Of a stretch of 64,000 nt of DNA, positions 24,665 to 34,237 are shown piece by piece. Both the position numbers and the translations under genes were made by a program. Under the pieces are notes generated by a model that did not search any database, was not told the DNA's origin, and worked only from the letters and a program-made list of their open reading frames with translations. The DNA is taken from assembly GCA_032164245.1 (NCBI GenBank), contig JAVMKO010000139.1:100974-164973 (forward strand). Reading direction: 5' to 3'. Source of the stretch: Sternotherus odoratus (Eukaryota > Chordata > Testudines > Kinosternidae). The first letter of the stretch is position 1. Every line of letters starts with the position of its first letter.

Positions 24665-24978
24665 CTGCCGGCCTCGGGAGGGGAGTGGGGGCTGATGGGT
24701 TAGAGTGGGGAGGGGGGGCTGGGAGCCAGGACTCCTGGGTTCTCTCCCCAGCTCTAGAAGGGGAGGGGGGCTGGTTGGTTAGAGCAGGGGAGGGCTGGGA
24801 GCCAGGACTCCTGGGTTCTCTCCCCGGCTATAGGAGGGGAGGGGGGGCTGGTGGGTTAGAGCGGAGGGGGGGCTGGGAGCCAGGACTCCTGGGTTCTCTC
24901 CCCGGCTCTGGGAGGGGAGTGGGGGATAGTGGTTAGAGCAGGGTGGCGGGCAGCCAGGACTCCTGGGTTCTCCCGGCA
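24665..24978 (+). repeat. 'aggactcct' minisatellite array, plus orientation
   Basis: Four units of the ~72-bp family in the last intron position of unit A'. Confidence 0.9.
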
Positions 24979-25149
24979 CTCACCTGGTGGGGGCTCTTGG
25001 GGTGCGACTACGCGGGGGCGTCTTTGGTAAGTGGCGGCAGGGTTAGGGTTTTGTGCCGCTGGGCCTCCCGCAGCCAGTTCTCGGCGTCCTTTCAGCATCT
25101 GTCAGCCTCCCTCTTGCAGTTGATTGCCTCCCGTTCACACTCCGCCGCC

Positions 25150-25375
25150 CACCTGAGGTGGGCGCATCACAGCGCCGGGCGAGGGGTCCCCGGGTCACCT
25201 GCCGCCCCGCCCCAGAGGTGGGCGCATCTCAGGGCCGGGCGAGGGGTCCCTGGGTCCCCCGCCACCCCCCCCTAGAGGTGGGCACATCTCAGCGCCTGGC
25301 GAGGGGTCCCTGGGTCCCCCGCCACCCCGCCCCAGAGGTGGGCGCATCTCAGCATTGGGCGAGGGGTCCCGGGTC
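25150..25375. repeat. 60-bp intronic minisatellite, unit A'
   Basis: Four copies of a 60-bp unit with ccgccccgccccagaggtgg and gcgcatctcagc. The same array occupies the same intron in units A, B and C. Confidence 0.92.
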
Positions 25376-26105
25376 CCCTGGTACCTCTGCTCCTGGTCCT
25401 CAACCAGCCATCGCCGCTGCTCCTCGTGGTACACCAGTAACTGCGCCATTTCCCAATTATGCTGTATGTTCAGTTCCAGCATCTCCTTCCTGTGGCGGGG
25501 GGAGGGCCGGGGTGAGTGGCGGGCGCGACCCCCCGGTGGGGGAGGGATTGGGGGGTGGCGGGGCGCTGGGGGGTACCTTTGCTGCTTCTCAAGGGCGACC
25601 ACCTGGCGCAGGGTGTCCCTCTGCAACCGCGCCAGCCGCTCCGTTACCAGCTGCGCCGGCGCCCCCTTCCACTCTGCCGGGCTCAGGGGGATGGGTGGCG
25701 GACGAGACCGGCCCCGTTGGCCGCCCCTCCGAGCCAGCTGGGCGTCTGCCGGGCCTCCCGCTACATGGCCCCCTGGCAAGGGGAAGGACCCGGGTGACCG
25801 CCAGCCCCCCACTCATCTCCCAGAGCCAAGGAGAGAACCCAGGAGTCCTGGCTCCAACCACTAGCCCTCACTCTCCAGGGGGGCTGAGAATGGGGGTGGA
25901 GGAGAGAAGGGGAGGGACTGGCAGTGTCCATCCCCCTCCACCAAGGGGATAACAACCTACTACTGCCGGCTGTGCAAGGCAAAAGAACGCCAGGGGGGTA
26001 GTTGAGTGCCCTTGGGCATTGGAATTACCTGGGGGGTGCCCCCCATCCGGTACACCCAGGGCCGGGCCCTGGAAAACGGGCAGAGGGAAACAAAAACAAA
26101 TCTTC

Positions 26106-26111
26106 TTTATT
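26106..26111 (-). terminator. Polyadenylation signal of unit A
   Basis: AATAAA on the minus strand, about 180 bp after the presumed stop codon (26,292-26,294), within sequence identical to unit B. Confidence 0.7.
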
Positions 26112-26699
26112 TAGAAAAATAACAAACAGCCCCCCAACGGGGGGGGGGAAATAACTTAGAGTAACAAAACACAAGGCGGGGGGGCAGCCCCGCCCCACAT
26201 CTGCCCCCCGGGCACCAACACAAAATGGCAACCGGGGCTGAGAACAGGGGGTGCAAGGTGCGGGCACCAGCATTCCCGCCGGGACCCCACTTCATCTCCA
26301 CACGGTCGCCTTCCGCCCGTCCTTGGCAGGGCCGTCGGTCTTCTTGGGGAAGGGCCGGGCGCCGGGGGGCCCCCACCTGCGGGAGACGGGGGGAGGGTGA
26401 GCGCCCGGCCCCCTGCCCCATAGCAATCCCAGAGCCCACCAAGCACAGAGCCCAGCCCCAAAGCACCCCCAGGCGGCCAGAACCCACCAAGTCCAGCCCC
26501 CCATGGTGCCCAACACTGACAGCGCCCTGCCCCCTCACTGTCCCCCCAACACACAGCCCCATGGCACCCCGGCCCCCGCCAGACTCACCTCCTGCCTGCC
26601 GGCCTCGGGCAGCCGGGGGTTGAGGTTCCTGGGGGTGGCTGGGTTCCCGTGGCCCCCGTCGCCCTTCACGTCAGGCCTGGGGGGCAGCAGACAGGACTG

Positions 26700-27050
26700 G
26701 AGCTCGGGGCCGAGAGAACCCAGGAGTCCTGGCTCCCAGCCCCCCCTGCTCTAACCCACCAGCCCCCCCTCCCCTCCCAGAGCCGGGGAGAGAACCCAGG
26801 AGTCCTGGCTCCCAGCCCCCCCTGCTCTAACCCACCAGCCCCCACTCCCCTCCCAGAGCTGGGGAGAGAACCCAGGAGTCCTGGCTCCCAGCCCCCCCTG
26901 CTCTAACCCACCAGCCCCCACTCCCCTCCCAGAGCTGGGGAGAGAACCCAGGAGTCTGGGCTCCCAGCCCCCCCTGCTCTAACCACTAGACCCCACTCTC
27001 CTCCCAGAGCTGGGGAGAGAACCCAGGAGTCCTGGCTCCCAGCCTGGAGT
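26700..27050 (-). repeat. 'aggactcct' minisatellite array, minus orientation (unit A)
   Basis: Five units in the intron between the 27,235 and 26,589 exons. Confidence 0.92.
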
Positions 27051-27130
27051 GGGGGGTCGACGTGGGGATCCCCCCAACACCTGGACCCATAGCCTAAGGT
27101 TTGTGGGGCAGGTGAACAACAGCAGGTGTT

Positions 27131-27192
27131 GGACTCCACCTCCCAGCATGCAACGCGGGGTCCAGCAGTGCACCCTGGGAGTTGTAGTCCCG
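27131..27192. promoter_or_regulatory. ZNF143/SBS-type motif pair inside a CNTROB intron (unit A)
   Basis: Paired cacctcccagcatgcaac and ctgggagttgtagtcccg flank about 30 bp. The two halves are inverted versions of the promoter-associated ACTACAAYTCCCAGMRKGC-like motif. It is positioned upstream (on the minus strand) of the last two exons, so an internal promoter is possible. Confidence 0.5.
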
Positions 27193-28319
27193 TGGGGGGG
27201 GGGTCTCCCGGGGCGGGCGCGGTGCCAGCCTTACCCGTCGCCGGAGCGCAGGGAGGCGTAGAGCTCCTCGGAGGAGGGGGCCGCCCGGCCCCTGGCCTGG
27301 TACAGCCGCAGCAGGCGGGAGGCCTCGGCCATCTGCCAGGGGGACAGGAACCCCCCCATACCCCCTGGGAGAGAGACGGGGTGAGCTGGGGGGGCAGGAG
27401 CTGGCCCCAGGGAGGCAATAGGGGGCGCTGTGGGGCAGGGGGTGCTCTCCCTTGGCAGGCAGGGCTGGCCCCAGGGGGTGCTGTGGGGCAGGAGTGGGAG
27501 GGTCAGCAGGGGGCACCCCTTGAGAGACAGGGCGGTGCTAGGGGGCAGGGAGTGGGGCAGGGGGCTCAGCAGGGGGCGCTCTCCCCTGGTAAGCAGGGCT
27601 GGCCCCAGGGGGGCGCTAGGGGGCGCTGTGGGGCAGGGAGCTGAGTGCCATGGGGCAGGGGGAACTCCCCGGCTGGGCGCCATGGGGGGGAATGGGGGGC
27701 TCACCGGCCGGGCGCTGCAGGGGTCTCGGCGGCTCCAGGCCCCGCTGCCCGTAGCTGGCTTTGGCGAGCGGCACCTTGGTCTTCTGCACGGCAGCGGGGG
27801 GGATCCATGGGGCGCCGTGGGGCCGGAGCGTCTCCCACGGCGCTGGGGGGTCCTCCTGGGCCAAGCCTGCAGGGAGGGGAGATGGGGGGGTCGCAGGGGT
27901 GCTAGGATGCCTGGGGGGGGCTGCTCCCAGGAGCTGGGGGGGGTGGGCCGGGGGGCGCCCCCGGCCCCCTACCTGGCCCAGCGGAGTCGTCGAGCTGCGG
28001 CTCCAGCGGCCGGAAGCCCGGCTGGCTCGGGACACTCTGGTAGATCAGCTGCGCCGGGCGCTGGGGGCAGGAAGCGCTCGGGGCCCCGCCCCGCTGGCAG
28101 GGAGCCACGCTGGGCGACGGGCTGCAGGGGCACGGCCGGGGCGAAGGCCCAGCCCCCCGCCTCGCCGTCCCCGGACCCCCCGCTCCGGGGGTCCCCCGGC
28201 CAGCCCTCCGGCTTCCTGGGCGGGGCGGGGCTGTGGGGCTGGCAGGGGCGCTCTGCCGAGGAGGAGACAGGAGGCTGTCGGGGGCAGAGAAAGGCGGGGG
28301 GTTAAAGACCGGCTGTGGG

Positions 28320-28470
28320 GAGCCAGGACTCCTGGGTTCTCTCCCTGGCTCTGGGAGGGAAGTGGGGGGGCTGGGAGCCAGGACTCCTGGGTTCTCTCCC
28401 CAGCTCTGGGAGGTGAGTGGGGGATAGTGGTTAGAGCGGGGTGGCAGGCAGCCAGGACTCCTGGGTTCCC
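28320..28470 (+). repeat. 'aggactcct' minisatellite, two to three units (unit A)
   Basis: Plus-orientation copies between the 27,973 and 28,482 exons. The same intron in unit B carries them too. Confidence 0.88.
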
Positions 28471-28719
28471 CCGGCACTCACCTGGCGATGGCCTTTGGGG
28501 GGGGACTGTGCGGGGGCGTCTCCGGTCAGTAGCCGCAGGGCCTCGTTCCAGTGTGACTCCATCATGGCCTGGAGCCGGGCCACCATGTTGGCCCGCTGGG
28601 CCTCCAGCCGCCTCGTCCCAGCCTGCAGCTCCCGCGCCGCCTCCTCCTGCCTGTCCAGCCTGCGGAGAAGGGGGAGTGTCGGGGCTCCACGGTGGGGGGT
28701 AGCTTGGCCTGGGTTACCT

Positions 28720-29005
28720 GCCGCCCCAGAGGTGGGCGCATCTCGGAGCCAGGCGAGGGGTCCCCGGGTCACCCACCGCCCCGCCCCAGAGGTGGGCGCA
28801 TCTCGGAGCCAGGCGAGGGGTCCCCGGGTCACCCGCCGCCCCGCCCCAGAGGTGGGCGCATCTCGGAGCCAGGCGAGGGGTCCCCGGGTCACCCGCCACC
28901 CCGCCCCAGAGGTGGGCGCATCTCGGAGCCGGGCGAGGGGTCCCCGGGTTACCCGCCGCCCCGCCCCAGAGGTGGGCGCATCTCAGCGTCGGGCAATGGG
29001 TCCCG
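28720..29005. repeat. 60-bp intronic minisatellite, unit A
   Basis: Five nearly identical 60-bp copies with aggtgggcgcatctcggagc. Confidence 0.94.
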
Positions 29006-29745
29006 GGTCCCCTGGTACCTCTGCTCCTCGTCCTCAACCAGCCGCCGCCGCTGCTCCTCGTGGTGCACCAGTAACTGCGCCATCTCCCAATTATGCTGTA
29101 TGTTCAGTTCCAGCATCTCCTTCCTGTGGCGGGGGGAGGGCCGGGGTGAGTGGCGGGCGCGACCCCCCGGTGGGGGAGGGATTGGGGGGTGGCGGGGCGC
29201 TGGGGGGGGTGGGTACCTTTGCTGCTTCTCGAGGGCGACCACCTGGCGCAGGGTGTCCCTCTGCAACCGCGCCAGCCGCTCCGTTACCAGCTGCGCCGGC
29301 GCCCCCTTCCGCTCTGCCGGGCTCAGGGGGATGGGTGGCGGACGAGACCGGCCCCGTTGGCCGCCCCTCCGAGCCAGCTGGGCGTCTGCCGGGCCTCCCG
29401 CTGCATGGCCCCCTGGGAAGGGGAAGGACCCGGGTGACCGCCAGCCCCCCACTCATCTCCCAGAGCCAAGGAGAGAACCCAGGAGTCCTGGCTCCAACCA
29501 CTAGCCCTCACTCTCCAGGGGGGCTGAGAATGGGGGTGGAGGAGAGAAGGGGAGGGAGTGGCAGTGTCCATCCCCCTCCACCAAGGGGATAACAACCTAC
29601 TACTGCCGGCTGTGCAAGGCAAAAGAACGCCAGGGGGGTAGTTGAGTGCCCTTGGGCATTGGAATTACCTGGGGGGTGCCCCCCATCCGGTACACCCAGG
29701 GCCGGGCCCTGGAAAACGGGCAGAGGGAAACAAAAACAAATCTTC

Positions 29746-29751
29746 TTTATT
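29746..29751 (-). terminator. Polyadenylation signal of unit B
   Basis: AATAAA on the minus strand, 181 bp past the presumed stop at 29,932-29,934. Confidence 0.7.
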
Positions 29752-30339
29752 TAGAAAAATAACAAACAGCCCCCCAACGGGGGGGGGGAAATAACTTAGA
29801 GTAACAAAACACAAGGCGGGGGGGCAGCCCCGCCCCACATCTGCCCCCCGGGCACCAACACAAAATGGCAACCGGGGCTGAGAACAGGGGGTGCAAGGTG
29901 CGGGCACCAGCATTCCCGCCGGGACCCCACTTCATCTCCACACGGTCGCCTTCCGCCCGTCCTTGGCAGGGCCGTCGGTCTTCTTGGGGAAGGGCCGGGC
30001 GCCGGGGGGCCCCCACCTGCGGGAGACGGGGGGAGGGTGAGCGCCCGGCCCCCTGCCCCATAGCAATCCCAGAGCCCACCAAGCACAGAGCCCAGCCCCA
30101 AAGCACCCCCAGGCGGCCAGAACCCACCAAGTCCAGCCCCCCATGGTGCCCAACACTGACAGCGCCCTGCCCCCTCACTGTCCCCCCAACACACAGCCCC
30201 ATGGCACCCCGGCCCCCGCCAGACTCACCTCCTGCCTGCCGGCCTCGGGCAGCCGGGGGTTGAGGTTCCTGGGGGTGGCTGGGTTCCCGTGGCCCCCGTC
30301 GCCCTTCACGTCAGGCCTGGGGGGCAGCAGACAGGACTG

Positions 30340-30690
30340 GAGCTCGGGGCCGAGAGAACCCAGGAGTCCTGGCTCCCAGCCCCCCCTGCTCTAACCCACC
30401 AGCCCCCCCTCCCCTCCCAGAGCCGGGGAGAGAACCCAGGAGTCCTGGCTCCCAGCCCCCCCTGCTCTAACCCACCAGCCCCCACTCCCCTCCCAGAGCT
30501 GGAGAGAGAACCCAGGAGTCCTGGCTCCCAGCCCCCCCTGCTCTAACCCACCAGCCCCCACTCCCCTCCCAGAGCTGGGGAGAGAACCCAGGAGTCTGGG
30601 CTCCCAGCCCCCCCTGCTCTAACCACTAGACCCCACTCTCCTCCCAGAGCTGGGGAGAGAACCCAGGAGTCCTGGCTCCCAGCCTGGAGT
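30340..30690 (-). repeat. 'aggactcct' minisatellite array, minus orientation (unit B)
   Basis: Copy of 26,700-27,050 at +3,640 bp with a single visible substitution in the third unit. Confidence 0.92.
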
Positions 30691-30770
30691 GGGGGGTCGA
30701 CGTGGGGATCCCCCCAACACCTGGACCCATAGCCTAAGGTTTGTGGGGCAGGTGAACAACAGCAGGTGTT

Positions 30771-30832
30771 GGACTCCACCTCCCAGCATGCAACGCGGGG
30801 TCCAGCAGTGCACCCTGGGAGTTGTAGTCCCG
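30771..30832. promoter_or_regulatory. ZNF143/SBS-type motif pair (unit B)
   Basis: Same paired motif as at 27,131-27,192, conserved in the duplicate. Confidence 0.5.
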
Positions 30833-31949
30833 CGGGGGGGGGTCTCCCGGGGCGGGCGCGGTGCCAGCCTTACCCGTCGCCGGAGCGCAGGGAGGCGTAG
30901 AGCTCCTCGGAGGAGGGGGCCGCCCGGCCCCTGGCCTGGTACAGCCGCAGCAGGCGGGAGGCCTCGGCCATCTGCCGGGGGGACAGGAACCCCCCCTCGC
31001 CCACTGGGAGAGAGACGGGGTGAGCTGGGGGGGCAGGAGCTGGCCCCAGGGCGGCAATAGGGGGCGCTGTGGGGCAGGGGGTGCTCTCCCTTGGCAGGCA
31101 GGGCTGGCCCCAGGGGGTGCTGTGGGGCAGGAGTGGGAGGGTCAGCAGGGGGCACCCCTTGAGAGACAGGGCGGTGCTAGGGGGCAGGGAGTGGGGCAGG
31201 GGGCTCAGCAGGGGGCGCTCTCCCCTGGTAAGCAGGGCTGGCCCCAGGGGGGCGCTAGGGGGCGCTGTGGGGCAGGGAGCTGAGTGCCATGGGGCAGGGG
31301 GAACTCCCCGGCTGGGCGCCATGGGGGGCTCACCGGCCGGGCGCTGCGGGGGTCTCGGCGGCTCCAGGCCCCGCTGCCCGTAGCTGGCTTTGGCGAGCGG
31401 CACCTTGGTCTTCTGCACGGCAGCGGGGGGGATCCATGGGGCGCCGTGGGGCCGGAGCGTCTCCCACGGCGCTGGGGGGTCCTCCTGGGCCAAGCCTGCA
31501 GGGAGAGGAGATGGGGGGGGTCGCAGGGGTGCTGGGATGCCTGGGGGGGGCTGCTCCCAGGAGCTGGGGGTGGGTGGGCCGGGGGGCGCCCCCGGCCCCC
31601 TACCTGGCCCAGCGGAGTCGTCGAGCTGCGGCTCCAGCGGCCGGAAGCCCGGCTGGCTCGGGACACTCTGGTAGATCAGCTGCGCCGGGCGCTGGGGGCA
31701 GGAAGCGCTCGGGGCCCCGCCCCTCTGGCAGGGAGCCGCGCTGGGCGACGGGCTGCAGGGGCATGGCCGGGGCGAAGGCCCAGCCCCCCGCCTCGCCGTC
31801 CCCGGACCCCCCACTCCGGGGGTCCCCCGGCCAGCCCTCCGGCTTCCTGGGCGGGGCGGGGCTGTGGGGCTGGCAGGGGCGCTCTGCCGAGGAGGAGACA
31901 GGAGGCTGTCGGGGGCAGAGAAAGGCGGGGGGTTAAAGACCGGCTGTGG

Positions 31950-32100
31950 GGAGCCAGGACTCCTGGGTTCTCTCCCTGGCTCTGGGAGGGAAGTGGGGGG
32001 GCTGGGAGCCAGGACTCCTGGGTTCTCTCCCCGGCTCTGGGAGGGGAGTGGGGGATAGTGGTTAGAGCGGGGTGGCAGGCAGCCAGGACTCCTGGGTTCC
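31950..32100 (+). repeat. 'aggactcct' minisatellite, two to three units (unit B)
   Basis: Counterpart of 28,320-28,470. Confidence 0.88.
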
Positions 32101-32339
32101 CCCGGCACTCACCTGGCGATGGCCTTTGGGGGGGGACTGTGCGGGGGCGTCTCCGGTCAGTAGCCGCAGGGCCTCGTTCCAGTGCGACTCCATCATGGCC
32201 TGGAGCCGGGCCACCATGTCGGCACGCTGGGCCTCCAGCCGCCTCGTCCCAACCTGCAGCTCCCGCGCCGCCTCCTCCTGCCTGTCCAGCCTGCGGAGAA
32301 GGGGGAGTGTTGGGGCTCCACGGTGGGGGGTAGCCTGGC

Positions 32340-32640
32340 CTGGGTTACCTGCCGCCCCAGAGGTGGGCGCATCTCGGAGCCAGGCGAGGGGTCCCCGGGT
32401 CACCCGCCGCCCCGCCCCAGAGGTGGGCGCATCTCAGTGCCGGGCGAGGGGTCCCCGGGTCACCCGCCGCCCCGCCCCAGAGGTGGTGTCATCTCGGTGC
32501 CGGGCGAGGGGTCCCCGAGTCACCCGCCGCCCCGCCCCAGAGGTGGGCGCATCTCGGTGCTGGGCGAGGGGTCCCCGGGTCACCCGCCGCCCCGCCCCAG
32601 AGGTGGGCTCATCTCGGTGCCGGGTGAGGGGTCCCGGGTC
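32340..32640. repeat. 60-bp intronic minisatellite, unit B
   Basis: Five 60-bp copies in the same intron as in unit A, with more divergence between copies (one carries aggtggtgtcatctcgg). Confidence 0.93.
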
Positions 32641-33439
32641 CCCTGGTACCTCAGCTCGTAGTCGTCAACCAGCCGCCGCTGCCGCTCCTCGCGCTCCGCC
32701 AGCTCTGCCCGGAACTGCGCCAGCTGACTGCCCAGCTCCCGCTCGTGGTGCCCGCTCAGCTCCAGCAGCTGCTTCCTGTGGCGGGGGGAGGGCCGGGGTG
32801 AGCGGTGGGCGCGGCCCCCCGGTGGGGGAGGGATCGGGGGGTGGCGGGGCGCTGGGGGGGTACCTGTGCTGCTCCAGCAGGGCGCCCGCCTGGCGCAGGC
32901 CGTCCTCGAGCACCTGCGCCAGCCACTCTGTCACCTGCTCCTCCTGCGCCACCTTCAGCTCCGCCTCCAGCTCCGCCTTCTGGGCCTCGCACCGCGCCTG
33001 GGGGCACAAGGGGGCGGCTGGCAGAGGGGACCGGCCCCGCTCCATTGCCCGCCCCCCCTCCCAGCCTGCCAATCCCCGCCCTGGGGCCAGGGGCGGAGCC
33101 GGCGCCCCCCTAGAGGGGCCGGGCCCCGTTACCTTCACCAGGCTGATCTCCATCTGCAGCCCGTCCCGCTCGCTCCGCGCCGCCTCCCGCTCGCTCTCCA
33201 GCCGCTGGACCTCGGCCTGCGCCGCCGCCAGGGCCTGCTGGGCATCCGCCGCCCGCTGGGCCTCCACCCGCCCCCAGCACTCACGCGAGGAGGGCAGTGG
33301 GGCTGTCGCTCTCGGAGTCGTCGTCCTTCCGCTCCGCCAGGCCGAGGGCGTCCCCTGCTGGAGAAAGGGGCTGGCTGCTAAGGGGCACGGACCTCCAGCC
33401 CGTCCCACCCCACGGGCCGCGCGTGCACCACCCCCAAGT

Positions 33440-33640
33440 AGGAGTGGGGGCTAGTGGATAGAGCGGGGGGGCTGGGAGGCAGGACTCCTGGGTTCTCTCC
33501 CCAGCTCTGAGAAGGGAGTGGGGGCTAGCGGTTAAAGCAGGGGGGCTGGGAGCCAGGACTCCAGGGTTCTCTCCCCAGCTCTGAGAAGGGAGTGGGGGGG
33601 AGCAGGGGGGCTGGGAGCCAGGACTCCAGGGATCCCTGTC
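33440..33640 (+). repeat. 'aggactcct' minisatellite array between the first two unit B exons
   Basis: Three units. An inverted single copy of the 60-bp intronic unit follows at 33,645-33,680 (gatgcggccacctctggggc). Confidence 0.88.
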
Positions 33641-34201
33641 CCGGTGCAGAGATGCGGCCACCTCTGGGGCGGGGGGGCGGTCCCGCCTCCAGCCCTGACC
33701 CCCAGGGCACTGCGCCACCTACCCCACTCACCCGGGGGCGGCTCGCGGGGAACCTCCAGCATGGTCCGCAGGCGCGACCTCACCGCCTCCATCGCAATAT
33801 TCCAAGACTCGCCGGCCTGCCGGTGGGGGAGCCAGCCCGGGACGAGGGGGAGACACCCGGCCCCAAGGCGCCCCGCGCCGGAGGGTGTGGGGCGGGCACC
33901 GCGGGGTGTGTAATCCGCGTTCGCACCAAAGCAGATGAGCGCTAATGGCGGTGGGAGGGGGGAGCAGGGGGCGGAGGAGGGGCTGGGTGCGGGGGCACGC
34001 CCCCCCCCGCCCCGACGGACCCAGCTCGGCCAATGGCTGCCCAGGATCTGCTACTCGGGCCTGGGAGGAGGCGGGACGCCGTGGGTCTGCCCAGAGGAGG
34101 GCGCGGGGGGCAGGACTTGGGGGGCCGCCCCCCAACCATGGCACGGGGGGGGGCTGCAAAAGAGAACAAACTCTTCTTTAGTTAAAAAATAGAACAAACT
34201 T

Positions 34202-34207
34202 TTTATT
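34202..34207 (-). terminator. Polyadenylation signal of unit C gene
   Basis: AATAAA on the minus strand, about 31 bp past the TAA at 34,238-34,240. That is close, but within a short 3' UTR range. Confidence 0.65.
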
Positions 34208-34237
34208 TACAACAAAAACCAAACGGGGGCAGGAATG

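Larger units (their letters stand above)
24292..25772 (-). pseudogene. Unit A': degenerate CNTROB-derived copy
   Basis: From the right, this unit has a fused coiled-coil exon (25577-25772: ...LVTERLARLQRDTLRQ), an exon at 25385-25489 (KEMLELNIQHNWEMAQLLVY), the 60-bp minisatellite, an exon at 24984-25147 (WAAECEREAINCKREADRC, then TGA, and a second in-frame stop TAG later), and a terminal-exon relic near 24,470 (RPPCCLPVLRPAPKTTHG). The 25,577-25,772 exon is nearly the same as in unit A. The 24,984 exon matches exon 5 of unit C and not the centrobin-like exon of units A/B. The two stops make it a pseudogene. The left end breaks into unrelated sequence at about 24,360. Confidence 0.7.
26292..29412 (-). 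pseudogene. CNTROB: Unit A: tandem copy of the CNTROB 3' half
   Basis: Minus-strand exons from the right: a fused exon 29217-29412; 29019-29123 (KEMLELNIQHNWEMAQLLVH); 28482-28659 (RLDRQEEAARELQ, ARLQAMMESHWNEALRLL); 27973-28274 (QPGFRPLEPQLDDSAGP); 27705-27866 (VQKTKVPLAKASYGQRG); 27235-27364 (MAEASRLLRLYQARGRA); 26589-26676; and a last exon ending TVWR-stop at 26,292. The last five match human centrobin's C-terminal third. The first two replace the centrobin versions present in unit B. The fused exon joins the beginning of one centrobin exon to the end of the next and is stopped in the expected phase. The unit has no start exon. It repeats unit B at a fixed 3,640-bp offset. Confidence 0.75.
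29932..33816 (-). pseudogene. CNTROB: Unit B: CNTROB internal-to-3' copy with an internal deletion
   Basis: Exons from the right: 33732-33816 (ESWNIAMEAVRSRLRTMLEV), 33285-33357 (DDDSESDSPTALLA), about 33133-33262 (EVQRLESEREAARSERDGLQ, MEISLVK), 32864-32997 (ARCEAQKAELEAELK, QVTEWLAQ), 32650-32775 (KQLLELSGHHERELGSQLAQ), 32113-32290 (RLDRQEEAARELQVG), 31604-31905, 31334-31495 (VQKTKVPLAKASYG), 30874-31003 (FLSPRQMAEASRLLRLYQAR), 30229-30316 and 29932-30016 (ends TVWR). These follow human centrobin in order (MESVRGQLQTML, ERLAQAQESSLRQAASL, ERLQAMLQAHWDEA, LLRLYQARG, GVWR). About 250 residues are missing between the second and third exons, where the second exon's donor is followed within 18 bases by the middle of the next. 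A missing exon and a one-base phase mismatch before the last exon also suggest decay. Confidence 0.82.

Noticed and set aside
25053..25952. Long plus-strand frames over the CNTROB units (also at 28.4-29.6 and 32.1-33.5 kb)
   Set aside because: Antisense shadows of GC-rich minus-strand exons and introns; homology to centrobin is on the minus strand only.
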